A DNA stretch of 64,000 nt from Corbicula japonica. Lineage: Eukaryota; Mollusca; Bivalvia; Venerida; Cyrenidae. Below are positions 1 through 11,727 of the stretch, piece after piece (within the stretch, counting starts at the first letter, position 1; each line of letters opens with the position of its first letter). The stretch lies in assembly GCA_038501625.1 (NCBI GenBank), contig JAZAYU010000225.1:496001-560000 (forward strand). The letters run 5' to 3'. The notes under the pieces were generated by a model. That model was given only the letters and a program-made list of their open reading frames with translations, was not told the origin of the DNA and did not search any database. The position numbers were made by a program, and so were the translations under genes.

Positions 1-184
1 TCTCATTTTCGTAAATTGTTTTGGTGTCTTTTATATTGATCACGTTATAAAGCCATTCTCTCTTTTCCTCTCTCTATTTTATCTAAGATTCTGTTTTTAA
101 ATGCGGTTAGTTTTAAATTTCTGATATAAAAATTTCATTTCTGTCTAATTTGCACCGTTTGAAAAATTTCTCTTTGGTGAGTAA

Positions 185-770
185 CCCTTCTACAGTTGAT
201 CATTATGCTTACCTCTTTGGTTGCACGACGGTGGCAGGGGTTTAAGAGTTTATGAAGGTTTATGGGGAAATCTTTTCTTAAAAGAACCTAGAAGCTCGAT
301 TTGTTTCTTTTACCCCTGTCATCGTGTTCTTGCTAATTTTACTCCAGGAGCTCTGGTCTCTGTAAGATCATTGAGTACCCGCCCTTTGGCTTTTCAATGC
401 TATTAGATTCTTATGTATTATATGTTTGTGTGCTTGTGCATGCAACATTGTTGAGCCAATAAGTGGGTTGGAGTTGTTTCACCAAGAAAACGTGTATTTG
501 TTTTGTGATATGAGAACCTGTTGGGGCAAGTGTGAGGTTGGTGCACCCTAGAACCTGGTTTAAACCCCCCCCCCCCCAGTGGCAATTTGATTTGCCACTG
601 ACCGTTCCAAGGCGGTAACCCCTCGGGTTCTCATTTTTGTTAATTGTTAGTGGTGTCTCTTTTGAAACTGATCATTTTATTAACCATGCTCTCTCCCTCT
701 CTTCTTCTTGACTGTGTGGGGAGGCTGTTTTTTCTGAATGTGGCGATTCCTGATATGCATATTTCACATT
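185..770 (+). mobile_element. Penelope-like element tail, strongly 5' truncated
   Basis: It begins inside the last reverse transcriptase codons (CTACAGTTGATCATTATGC) and keeps the whole tail. The duplicate at about 39036 reads straight through without it. Confidence 0.8.
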
Positions 771-927
771 TTTGTGTAATATTTTGATAGTTTCTTTCCG
801 TTTCTAAACAATAAAGTTTACATTTTTCGCTGCCACGATGTCAAAATATCGCAAACAAACTTGTGCAACTAGCCAGTTAGAAATTTTGACAGGTAAGATA
901 ATATCATTTCAAAGGTAAGACACTTAC

Positions 928-1040
928 CGCATTAGGTTTGAAGTCCCACACTATTGTTGGCCGTGGATAGCCACCTACTGTGCACTTTAACGTAAACACG
1001 TTGCTTGATATGGCTTTCTCAATGCTGACAGTAGGGGGAG
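928..1040 (-). CDS. Ig-A exon 4: first half of Ig domain 2
   Basis: Acceptor GTTTTTACAG, donor GTAAGT, phase 1 in and phase 0 out. It encodes APPTVSIEKA, LKCTVGGYPRP and VWDFKPNA. The next exon should lie left of position 1, by analogy with unit B. Confidence 0.75.
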
Positions 1041-4000
1041 CTGTAAAAACAACATCATTCTGTATCATAAACAATATCCATGAAAAGGGTATTTGAATGA
1101 TAATATTTTAAACAGGTTTTCCGTTTTGGGGTACGTCGGCGGGCGGGCGGGCGATCGGGCGGGTGGGCTTTAACAATATCTTCTGTGTTGTCATTAAGTC
1201 TGGGTTTTGTGTTTTGCTCATTTTTGACCTAATTATTGCCCTTTGTTTTTTTCACATATATAATTCTTCTGTGCGCAACTCCTACATTTCTCAAGGGTTT
1301 CAACGAAACTTTCACAGAATGATTGCCACCAATTGCCCTGGCGCATATTTTCCGGATTTTGTGATTTGATTTTTGACAGAATAATGGGTCTTTGTTTTTT
1401 CACATAATGTAATATAAAATTATAGAGAGATACTCTTCTGTGTGCAACTCCTACATTTCTCAAGGGATTTCAACCAAACTTTCACAGAACTAGAATTGTG
1501 AACTAAAGAATTTTCAATGTATAATGTTATGCCCCTAGTCGTCCGTCCATTCGTTCGTTATTAATTTTGTGTCTGCTTATTTAAGTATATATAAAAGGGG
1601 GAATACTCTGTTTTTATAAAAGGGTGAATACTCTGTTATACAATGTAACAGTCGATTTTTAGAATAGATTACCAGTCCTGTATACTTTGGAGTATTCTGT
1701 TACAGTAAGATGACACAATTTCTCACTAGAACAGCGGTTCAAGCCCCACACAGATCTTTTTTTTTTTAAATAATGTTTGCCTCAATTATGGCTCTTTGTG
1801 TTGTATATAGAAGAATGCTGTCGCGCGCCCACTTCCTCCTACATTTCTCAAGATATTTAAACCAAACTCTCACAGAACTGTTATCATCAAGTGCCGTCGT
1901 GCATATTGTTGGAGCATTGTGATTTAATCAGTTTAGGCTGAATTATGCTCCTTTCTTTCTTTTTCACATAATTATGTATATCTAGTGAGTTATTATATCA
2001 AGATAAACAATTAATATCAAAGAAGGTTACCGTGAAGTAAAACCGATAATCGCTGAATGCGCAAGGAATTATAGTCCTATACAGGAGACAAATAAAAGCA
2101 AGAATTCTGCTACTAAATACTGTGTTTTTCTGTCGTGGTTATATGGTTTGGTTTATGTGTTTGTGTTTAACCTTTTCCTTACGTTGCCCCATGGTGACAT
2201 ATGTGAGTATACATCTGTTACTGATAGTTATTTAGGTGCTTTTCCACGAAAAGAAGTGCTTAAAAATGTTTTCATTGAAATATTTTGATTAAACTGTGGT
2301 TTAATACTGTTTATTTTGCCATCAACTATTTCTTTGGCCACATACGGAAATTTCATCTCAGAAATATTATCCAACACTACCAACCATTTTCCTTCATCAT
2401 AATATTAATACTCATCTGAATTTCGTACCCTGCAATATTATAATACCTTGTACTAAAATCTATTTCCTAAATGATACCTCTGTAACAGTTCATGTATAAG
2501 CACAACGAAGCCACACCTTCCCGCGGTGGTACCGGTATTTTTGTTTCATTTTCACATAATTTATATCTACAGACTTTAAAACACATTTGCGCTCGGCCAT
2601 CAGTCTGCAAAATGAAAACCTGGTTTTGTGACAATTTCCTGTCACTTGTTTATTATTTAAGCGAATCATAAGTACATAAAAGATATATGTGAATGAATTC
2701 CCAGGTAGAGGCAATATCATTTTAATTTCGATCAATATAGCAATGATTGAACAAAAGTCTTTTCTATTTATGGATGAATTAGTGAAGTGATGATCAGAAG
2801 TTTTTGTATTCGCAGTTCCCCTGTTAAAATTATATTATGATTAGTTCCGCCCATTGTTTTCACGTTTATGGCAAACCCACTCTTTTATCTGGGAACCAGA
2901 CGTCGCTAGGCATGGAATGGTATAAATCTGAAAATACTTCATTAAAGTATCCATGTTCATCGCCATATGTACAGGATGGTTATAGATGGATCGAAAGTGT
3001 ACTGTTTATTGGCGTAAATATTGAGTGCGCTCCACCTAGGCGGCGTGGGCAGAAATATGTATTTTCATAACTGCCCATGAACAGGCTCAATCAAACCCAG
3101 CCTGGAATTTTTGTCGTGTTAGATGACTTAAAAATTTCCCTTTTTTAATCTTTTTCATATTGTGAGATTTAGATTTCACAACCTGATCGCTTTAAAAAGA
3201 AGAATCCTAATCAATGTTTTGCAAAATAAGAGTGTTACCTAAAACGCGCCGTTTTGCTGATCAATACCATTCCGTGATCAGCAGCCAAGATTAAGTTTTA
3301 AGTGAACACAATTGGGGGACCTAAAATAATATCCTATCAATTCTCATTTTTTTAAATAAAAGAGTTTCAACGTGTTATACAATCAAAGAAGTCATCGTTT
3401 GGTATAATTCTAAACTACAATGTATAAGAAAAAGAAATCACGTGGATATTTAACCTGGTTTAATATCAACAATGTGTGTTGCCTGGATCATGTGGCCGTT
3501 CGTTGTTGCTAGGCATGTATATTCTCCCATTGTTGACTCGTTGAGATGACTTATTGTGAGGATGTTTATACCAGCAGCACCAGCTACAGAAGAATGTGTT
3601 GCAGGCGTCACACCAGGCGGAAGTGGACTTGACTGAAATATAATCAACGAACGGAGAATAACCCTATAATATAGTACTCATGATTTTATAAAAAGGTGTA
3701 TGCATATCAATATTTGTGGTTCGCTACAAAATCTCCTCAAACGACAAACAAAAGATGAAAATAACTGACCAAGCATAAATAATATAAACATATAAATCTT
3801 AAAATTATGTATCACAATCAATTTAAAAGAAAATGAATATTCGGGATACAGCTTAAATTATCAGACTCAATCAAACCGAGTCTGCGATATTTTGATATGT
3901 GTCGTGTTCGGTGGCTTTAAAAATGTTTCATATGTTTTAGTATCACAAAAAGAGTTATTGTGCCGTGTGTTTGTTATAAAATGTCGCCCCGTTTATTATA

Positions 4001-7000
4001 AAAACTATTACACCCTTTGTAGACCCGTTTATATGTAAAAAAATATTGAGTGGCGCCCAACCAGGGGCGAGGTTTCGAGGGCAGTTTCACTGATAATGAA
4101 CAGGCTAAATCAAACCCAGAATCCAATATTAAGACATTTATCATGTTCAGTGGCTTTTAAAGTTTCTTTCTTATTCTTTTTAACATGGTAAGTGAAAAAC
4201 ATGCATGTTCTTACTGTGGATGTAATCAGATACTTGAGAAGGAAACAACACTCTTCGTCGGGTTTATAAGAAAATAATAAACACATTTCTAGGCATCTAC
4301 CATAGAAACTCGAGTATCAATTCGACAAAATGGTAAAATATGTATAACTGACAAAGGCACATGCAAAAGTTTATCCACACCAACTAATAGAATAGCATAC
4401 ATTTTATTGTGATCAGTTTCAAAGCTTAAAACATTACAATTACCGAAAAAATGAGTAAAACATGGGGACCTGAATATGAATTAGAAAGATTATCGTCTTT
4501 TGTAGTTCTTTTTCCAAGATTTATCGGAAACTCACGCAAACACTGTAACGCCGCCACCGTCGTGTGCATCTAAAGAATAATACAACACCGCGACAACAGC
4601 AGAGTATTCAAATGTTAAATATGCAGGGCGCTTTGGAACCTCTTGGTGGTAGACGTTCTGTTTTAGTGATAAAATATTTATGATTGATGTGGTTGTTTTA
4701 TGCCCCCACGAAGTGGGATGCATATAGAGTTGCACTCGTCCGTACGTCCGTCCGTCCGAACGTCCCAAATATCAGGCGAATTAAAAAGTAAAAAAAAATA
4801 TCACTGGTGTGATAAAACCATAATATCGAACTCTATATTGGGATATTGAAACCGCCCATCTTTAAATTGGCCGAATATTTAATCAAAGGTAATTGTGAAG
4901 TACATGTACCATTAACACGTAAGTATCGTCCTTAACGACCTTTAAAGAACGTAACTGATAAAATCACTCAATCTGAAGATTTATAGCCGCCACAAGGTAC
5001 AAACAACGCTTCTGTGATATTGAAATTGATAAAAAAGGAATTTTGAAAAACACCGAATACGACAACTATGCAATATTGCAGGCTCGGTTTAATAAGACCC
5101 GTACTTGGGCAGTAATGGCAAGTCATACATTTTATTATTTACACCAATAAATAGTAAAATTCATTATGTAGTAGGTCCGTGAACATGGATGTTTTTTCTG
5201 TTATGTGATTACTGTTAACATCTGCCGTCAGAAGACGAGGCGTTCTACTTCCAAATAGAGTTTTCCTGATAATCAATTTTTGTCGCTATGAGATCATTCT
5301 CCTTGCAGCCGCTGAACTAAACTTTTCGTTTCCTTAAGAATTTAAAATAGTACATGGACCCCTGAAGCAACAACAAAAGGTGTGGCTTAATGTAAAGCAA
5401 CGTGAAGATTAATAGCTTTGTGTAAATTAACCTTTCCCGCAATTTTTCAACGGAAATAACAGTCGCCGCACCACGCGTTTGAAGTTGGGTTTGCGGGAGC
5501 AAACATCTCACTGAAATCGAAATTTTTAGTAATACAGTGAACAAACATTCATGAGCACATTACAAATAATATGAAATATGAAACATATTGATTAACGCCT
5601 ACCGTATTCTTTTTCCATACGTAAGACTGTGCAGCTGGGAAGGTTATACACCTGAGACCTATATTTGCATTAAAATCGCCAAGTAAAGGTGCATTTATCG
5701 TTACACTTGGTGCCAGTGTTGTTGATGGTTGTGCTGTTGTTATTGTTGGGTGAGATGGTACCTGCAAAGAAGGTTTTACACTCATTTACAAACAAACAGT
5801 ACGTCAATATCTTACCATTAAACCTCGAGATCACTCGAAGTCCTTTTACGCTTATAAAACAGTCTTATTGTTCCTTATTGATTGGTCAGCCAATACATAT
5901 TATAAAACATATGCAATATGTTACCCTTCAAAGCAAACGTCATTCCGATTCATCAGTCCATTTATGATTATTCGAAATAAACCGATTCATTGTGTCATAT
6001 TGTAATCACAAATAATGCAAAAGATATCATGAATGGCCACATCCAGAAGACACAGACTCCCCATACAGCCAAACTGAAGAGAGGAGAAGAGATCATGGTG
6101 ATACAATGATCAGTCTTAAAAAAACAAATTGAGAACCCGATGAGTCACCGCATTGGAACGGTCAGTGCCAAAACAATTTGCAACTGGGGTTAAAACCAGG
6201 TTTAGGGTGCTCCAACAGGTTCTCATATAAACAAACAAGTACAAGTTCACTGTCATGTAACAGCTGCCCTGTACCAAATAGTGGGTACCCTAAGGCAGTC
6301 CGCAAGATGGCGACCAGTAAAGCAACGAAAAGGTGTGTGTTATTTTGTTTCCAATTTGTATACATATTGTAAGGTATAGATTTGTATACTTGGATCTTAT
6401 AATGAAAAGTATTGTTTATTGATTAAATGATTGCTTGCTTATTGCCGGTGTGTCCGTTTGACCCTGTAATTGATAAAAATAAATGACCCTGTTGGCCATT
6501 TCAAAATTGAAGCGAGAGCGACGACTGATTTCGGCTTTTTATTCTATGACAACTTTGTTGTTCTCGTAATATGTTACATTCATTTGAAGCACATCTAATT
6601 TCCTATCTTGTGGTATAACTTTCAAACTGAACAATTATTTTTTTAAGAAAATGCGATTCAAACAAATTGTTGTTGATACCCTGTACCGCCCTCGGTACAT
6701 TATAAGAGGGTACCTTGTATAGCCGTTGGATTAGTGTCGAAAAACGTACCCCGTATGGTCTACTTTTTCATGAAAACAGCTTCCCTTGTATAACTCATTT
6801 CTTCTTCTTTGTATGACCAATTTGTACGTGGCAAATTGTATATCTATAAATGTTATCTTTACCACTGGCCGTTCATATATGCAGCCGGCAACACTGAAGT
6901 TGTGTTTTTGTTCATTGTGCCATGTTATTGATTAAAATAATCCTTTTTAAACTCAAGTTCTATCTTCCTCAGACTTAATAATTAAACTATAATAGGCCAT

Positions 7001-10000
7001 TGAACCAGGTGTTCAACGAAAACATTTGATCTCGATTCGGCTTGATTCCACTCAATAACTTTAGTTTGCTTTGGCCTACGCCAAACATTGTGTGTGGGTA
7101 GGTTGAAGACTACTTAGGATTGCTACCCAGATGTGATCAATGTGAATGACTACTGGTGGGCGGTATTACCGGTATACTGCGATTTGAGTCCTTGGCGATA
7201 CGCTGTATCGGTATGGTCTCCTCATACCGGTATACTCGGGAAAATTCGTAAAAGTCCATTAATTGTAGCCAAATTATTAAAATTGTTGAACGTGACTTTA
7301 TATACGTAAATTGCTCTGTTTTCTTGATTTACATACGTTTAAATGTCGATAATTGTAACAGCGAACCCAGCAAGCACAGGTATATCAGGCCAATAAAGGC
7401 TTGCTGATATCAGTTTATGTTATTGGTCCGATATATTCCCGATATAAGCATCCAACTGTATAGTGCAATTATATAGTGAAAATATGTTCCGTTCTATATT
7501 TTATTGATATTTGCCATATTTTCCGTCAAATTTTAGCGTCAATTTCTCATACTAATTCACATTTTAAAAAGTCGGATCTTTCATTATCGGCCCAATTGCG
7601 GTGTGATATACGAACGTACATCCAAAAATCGACAACTCTGCGGGAAGGGTGTCAGATACAGAAATGAAGAAGACACGGTAATTTTATGTTCTATATTTAT
7701 TTTTAAAATTCGATCTGGTAAAAAATTTAATATTGTGAAATTATTCGGACAAAAATGTTTAACTTTTAATTAGTTTATTCTCTTCATTCACTTCGGGACT
7801 AGCTGCGACGTATGCAACACGAAATTTAAAATCGCAATACTTTCAGTGATATACTCGGTAATTGCCAGTAAGTTTTAAAATTTTACTAAATCATTTATTG
7901 TAGTTCCTATTTTCAGTCATTTTTCTTTCCGTTTTATTATGTTACTTTTGCAGTAAATGTGCTGGCACATCAGTTTACAATTGTCACAATTTTTCGCGAC
8001 TTTGTTCTATGCAAAATCAAAATATGATTAGATAAAGTTTATTAAACGATTAAAGATTTTAGATGAGCCAAGTAAAAAGATCACACTTTATCTGATTTTT
8101 TGAATCATTGTGTAAATTTTTACAAGAATGAATGTGCAGGGGAAAATGCTCTTTTCTAGAGCCGATAATGAAATTTGATGCCAAGATTATATAGAAATCT
8201 GATGATGGGTCGATATAGAAATCTGATGATGGGTGGATATAAAAATCTGATGATGGGTCGATATAAAAATCTGATGACGGGCCAATATAAAAATCTGATG
8301 ATGGGCCGATGTCGATTTTATCTAGGAACAATATCGGCTTGATGTCGGAAAGTATGTTGGGCCGATATTACATCAATTTTGCAAGGCCGATTGTGGGCCG
8401 ATATCTATTTCTGATGATGGGCCGATATTGAAGACATTATCGGTCCGATGTTGGCTCAATATATAATGCTTGCTGGGAATGTACCAGATCTCGGAATAGT
8501 ACGGCAATACCGGTAATAACTTTTTTTTCAAAATTTACCGTTGCATCGCAACTTGGAGACACGTCGGGCGAATCGTAAAGATCAAAAGGAAAAGCTCCAG
8601 TTTGGAATTATTTTGGCCTTATAAAGTTCGAATCCTCTCAGACTTTTTTAGAATATAGGGAATGTAGCTGTTGTTTTTACTTGAAAAATTACGGTCAAGT
8701 AGTCGGGTGGAACTACACATTTAACAACTCATTTGCGAAGACCAATCAAAGGTTGTTGTCTGCAAATAAAAAGGTTGAAAGTTGACCCTTTGTGGAAAAA
8801 ACTGTTTCTCTTGAAGCGGAAAGTTCAGCAATCTTTGGGTCATGCTGTGTTTTGGCTATCGAAATCTAGTCATTAAAACTTTAATTTGTTTCGAAGATAA
8901 CTGTGACAACTGTTCTACAATACTCATACTAGTTAATTTCATTAACCGATGGTTAACTTCGAATGCATGTGTAAGATCGCAAAAATATACCGGGGTACGT
9001 ATTATATGGCAGGTCCGTATATTGCGGTACGCTTTACGCCGCGATACCCATCCATATGAATGAAACTGTTGCTAAAAATAAAAATTCAGACCCAAAGTAA
9101 GAACTTGGATTAGCTATGTACTTTGACACCAAACTTGATGTGTGGATAGCTTGTATCAAGATGCAACTTTTGATTCTTTACTCGGTCGTTGAAAACTTGG
9201 ATCCAAGATCATGCAACTGAGTTTGGAGCCAAATCTCAAATCTCAAGCATCCGTCATTCTGAAGCTTTAGATTTAAGACTGGTCTTTAGTTTTATTTTTA
9301 TAATCTCTGGCCCTGAATTCGTCGCATGGCAGAGCTCTTCTTCTAAATATGCAAACAGAACCTTTTTTAATTAAAATCCATTTATTGTAAGAATTTCAAT
9401 GATAACGTGAAATCTCAAACTACTTGGGGTACACGTACAACATTGACGTTTGTCTATATCCCATATCAGGCAACAAGATTATAAAACCGAGAATGGAAAC
9501 CGCTCTCAAATCTCAAGGATCTGATTGGCTGAAATGGCGACTGGTCGTTATGTCAGCCAATTAGATGCTTGAGATTTTAGACTGGTTTTAAATCTGTTTT
9601 ATAATCTTCAGCGCAGATTCTCAAAAACAGGATATTTATTAAGCCATCTGATATAAAAACCTGAATAGTATTAGAAAGATACGAACTGGGATACCAAACC
9701 TACTATTAGAAAATAGGCTGCCATAACATTATGACACTGCAGAAAGGAACTGTACAGTTGTTACTTGGTGTATAAATCACTTCAATCATCATATGAGCAT
9801 ATCTTGGAAATACACGCTGTTTATAATTTAATGCTTTATCCATGAAAGACCTTTTTGCCCCGTCAGTTGTAACTCTAAATCAGCACCAGAGACATTTCAA
9901 TTCTCTGAGACGGCTTCAGAACCTTATGGTCTAAGACGCTGACATCATTTATGATTTCATCCTTGCCGATAGCGATAGAGTATTGTGCTGTAAATTACAA

Positions 10001-11481
10001 GATTCATTAATTTAAACTATACTGTATATGTTCGCTTCATAACAATCAACATTATTGTTAAACACAACACTTCATGACCTCAAAATTCGTCCAGTTATTA
10101 TCTTAAAAGTTAAATTCCCTGTGCAATTTCATTGTTGCATCTGTATTACTAAGACGCTATACGGGTGCGTTTGATTTAACTGATTACTAGTAATCGAACA
10201 AAATAACAACGGACCACATTGTGTGGAAAAGGTAAGTATATTAAAACATTAACATTACAGATTTTATAGGATTTCAATTTTGAATCATATTGTATTTATT
10301 TTGTTCTGACTACAATAACCTTTAAAATTAGTAAAACGTAGTTCTACAGGGTAGCTGTTTTCATGGAAAAGTAGACCATACGGGGTACCTTTTTCGACAC
10401 TAATCCAACGGCTATACAAGGTACCCTCTTGTAATCCGAGGGGCGTTACAGGGTATCAACAACAATTTGTTTGAATCAAATTTTCTTAAAAACAAAATAA
10501 AAAGTTCAGATTTATAGTTATACCACAAGATAGACAATTAAAAGCGCTTCAAATGGAGGTCACATATTACGAGAACAACAAAGTTGTCATAGAATAAAAA
10601 GCCGTAATCAGTCGTCGCTCGAAAAGCTCTAGCTTCAATTTTGAAGTAGCCAATAAGGTCATTTATTTTTATCAATTACAGGGTCAAACGGACACACCGG
10701 CAATAAAGCAAGAAATCATTTAATCAATCAACAATACTTTTCATTATATGATCCAGTATACAAGTCTATACCTTACAATATGTATACAAATTGGAAACAA
10801 AATAACACATACCGTTTTGTTGCTTAATTGGTCGCCATCTTGCGGACTGCCACAGGGTACGCTCTATTTGGTACAGGGCAGCTGTTACATGACAGTGAAG
10901 TTGTCTTGGTGATATAACTACAACATACCCATCAAATCGAGAACGTTGCATGCAAAAGCACACAACACAAACATATGGAATATAAGACGCTATTAGCATT
11001 GCCAAGCAAAAAAAAACGATTAATCAGTTAAAACAACATTTTCCTGATCGTGGAAGTCTCGTTCTTTTCTCGTAATGAATCCTTCCAAAAATAATATAAT
11101 TGAGATTAAAAACCAGTCTCAAAACTGAAAAATTTGATTGGTTAATAAATATTATTGAATCATATTGGTTTGACGTTTACCATTGGATTAAACGTGATTT
11201 CACGCGCGGATTGGCTTAGGTACGAAATACGTCACAGCGCTGTTACGTCACAACAAACACAACCGTAGTAAACAAAAGTGGCGCCGATTGGGAGAGACAG
11301 TAAAGAAAACAGCTTATTTGAATAAATAAAGACGCTTCAGACATGAACCACTGTACACAAATGACAGTAACATTTATGATATTTGCACTGTGTATTTATA
11401 GTGCAGTCATTGTAATGTAATGTCGCCACTTACAGCAACGAAAACAATAAGACCAAAAGCATACTGTATGATCAGGCACAT
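928..11481 (-). CDS. Ig-A: secreted protein with two Ig-like domains (last exon outside window)
   Basis: Spliced model: 11481-11434, 5761-5603, 3632-3455, 1040-928, then beyond the left edge. Phases are 0,0,1,0, matching Ig-B exactly. Exon 1 is a 16-residue hydrophobic leader. Exon 2 gives a Thr/Pro stalk and the first half of Ig1 (Cys in GLRCITF, Trp in YVWKK). Exon 3 gives the second half of Ig1 (GEYTC). Exon 4 gives the first half of Ig2 (LKCTVGGYPRP, then VWDF). Each Ig domain is split by a phase 0 intron and domains meet at a phase 1 intron. Intron 1 holds the 4.65 kb inverted-repeat transposon and a split Penelope-like tail. No lectin, fibrinogen or membrane segment is seen. The function is unknown; a recognition or adhesion role is only a family-level guess. 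Confidence 0.75.
1111..3300. other. Unit-A-only block in Ig-A intron 3
   Basis: No exon seen. A repeat with the word CTCCTACATTTCTCAAGG recurs at about 1280, 1449 and 1838. A GGCGGGCGGGCG tract lies at 1138. A segment (2880-2945) resembles intron sequence at 22240-22300 and 51860-51920. Unit B goes directly from the match at 1110 to the match at 3310. Confidence 0.6.
3455..3632 (-). CDS. Ig-A exon 3: second half of Ig domain 1
   Basis: Acceptor TATATTTCAG, donor GTTAAA (weak, but kept in unit B). It encodes INILTISHL and MGEYTCLATTNG, the typical Ig F-strand with Cys. It ends in phase 1. Confidence 0.75.
3650..5600. other. Ig-A intron 2
   Basis: Parallel to 39750-41740 over most of its length. 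At 4693-4760 it has a dispersed repeat word set (ATGCCCCCACGAAGTGGG, then CGTCCGTCCGTCCG). No exon seen. Confidence 0.6.
5603..5761 (-). CDS. Ig-A exon 2: Thr-rich stalk and first half of Ig domain 1
   Basis: Acceptor TCTTTGCAG, donor GTAGGC, 53 codons in phase 0. It shows a Thr/Pro run likely to be O-glycosylated, then strand-B Cys and strand-C Trp. Confidence 0.75.
6020..6242 (-). mobile_element. Penelope-like tail, minus strand, first part (split)
   Basis: A diverged tail with the GAGAACC block; its remainder lies at 10903-11035 beyond the CACTG transposon. The unsplit duplicate is at 42190-42545. Confidence 0.65.
6248..6790 (+). repeat. Left terminal inverted repeat of the 4.65 kb element
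   Basis: Pairs with 10345-10897 with scattered substitutions and small gaps. Confidence 0.85.
7366..8477. mobile_element. 1.1 kb element with CCCAGCAAGCA inverted ends
   Basis: CCCAGCAAGCA at 7366 and TGCTTGCTGGG ending at 8477. Many GGCCGATAT words fill the right half. No clear target duplication and no coding frame. It lies inside the 4.65 kb transposon. Confidence 0.55.
8178..8312. repeat. 24 bp minisatellite
   Basis: About five and a half units of GGGTCGATATAAAAATCTGATGAT within the CCCAGCAAGCA element. Confidence 0.8.
10345..10897 (-). repeat. Right terminal inverted repeat of the 4.65 kb element
   Basis: Complement of 6248-6790; shared landmarks include GACCATACGGGGTACC and GGACACACCGGCAATAA. 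Confidence 0.85.
10903..11035 (-). mobile_element. Penelope-like tail, minus strand, second part (split)
   Basis: It continues the tail at 6020-6242 after the 4.65 kb insertion; it matches 42440-42545. Confidence 0.65.
11434..11481 (-). CDS. Ig-A exon 1: signal peptide
   Basis: ATG then MCLIIQYAFGLIVFVA, donor GTAAGT, phase 0. It starts 157 bp downstream of the LU-A stop. The plus strand of the same stretch also shows a donor/acceptor-like pair (gtaagtg at about 11483 and cttttcag at about 11552), so strand is not beyond doubt. Phase match to exon 2 and the hydrophobic leader favour the minus strand. Confidence 0.6.
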
Positions 11482-11638
11482 AGGTAAGTGACAATTTTAA
11501 ATGTAGAATTAATTTAATTTAAGATTTAATAACAAATAATTGTTGCTTTTCAGTTTCGGTCAATAAATCACCTTATCGACCTTACTGAAATGCAATTATT
11601 TTAGTATGTGTAGGTGTCGTCTGAATCAAAGCGAAGTG

Positions 11639-11727
11639 TTAACGTAATGTAATAAATAGAAATTTCCCCAGTACGTGCATCATTGTAGACAATCCATATC
11701 CTGCTGAGGATGTCGTCACTGATAAAG
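11639..11727 (-). CDS. LU-A exon 7: linker and GPI-signal-like tail
   Basis: Acceptor TTGTTTTACAG. It encodes a TTSSAGYG linker, then a hydrophobic tail (MMHVLGKFLFITLR) and TAA. Small residues before a terminal hydrophobic segment fit a GPI-attachment signal. Unit B keeps the same design with changes only in the tail. Confidence 0.75.

Larger units (their letters stand above)
6248..10897. mobile_element. 4.65 kb CACTG-ended inverted-repeat DNA transposon, no transposase seen
   Basis: Terminal inverted repeats of about 545 bp (6248-6790 and 10345-10897) begin CACTGTCATGTAACAGCTGC. They are flanked by AAGTT on both sides (6243-6247, 10898-10902). The duplicate locus at about 42440 has one AAGTT and no element. 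Five-bp target duplications and CAC ends occur in the Transib/RAG group; CACTG ends also occur in CMC elements. The 3.5 kb core has no long frame and holds a second nested element, so it is non-autonomous. Confidence 0.85.

Noticed and set aside
8178..8312. CTGATGA words in the 24 bp minisatellite as hammerhead ribozymes
   Set aside because: The CTGATGA box is not followed by a stem and a GAAA box at the right spacing; the words follow the repeat period instead.
11481..11639. LU and Ig exons as one fused gene
   Set aside because: LU exon 7 has a stop after a GPI-like tail, and LU exon 6 (phase 1) cannot join Ig exon 2 (phase 0) in frame.
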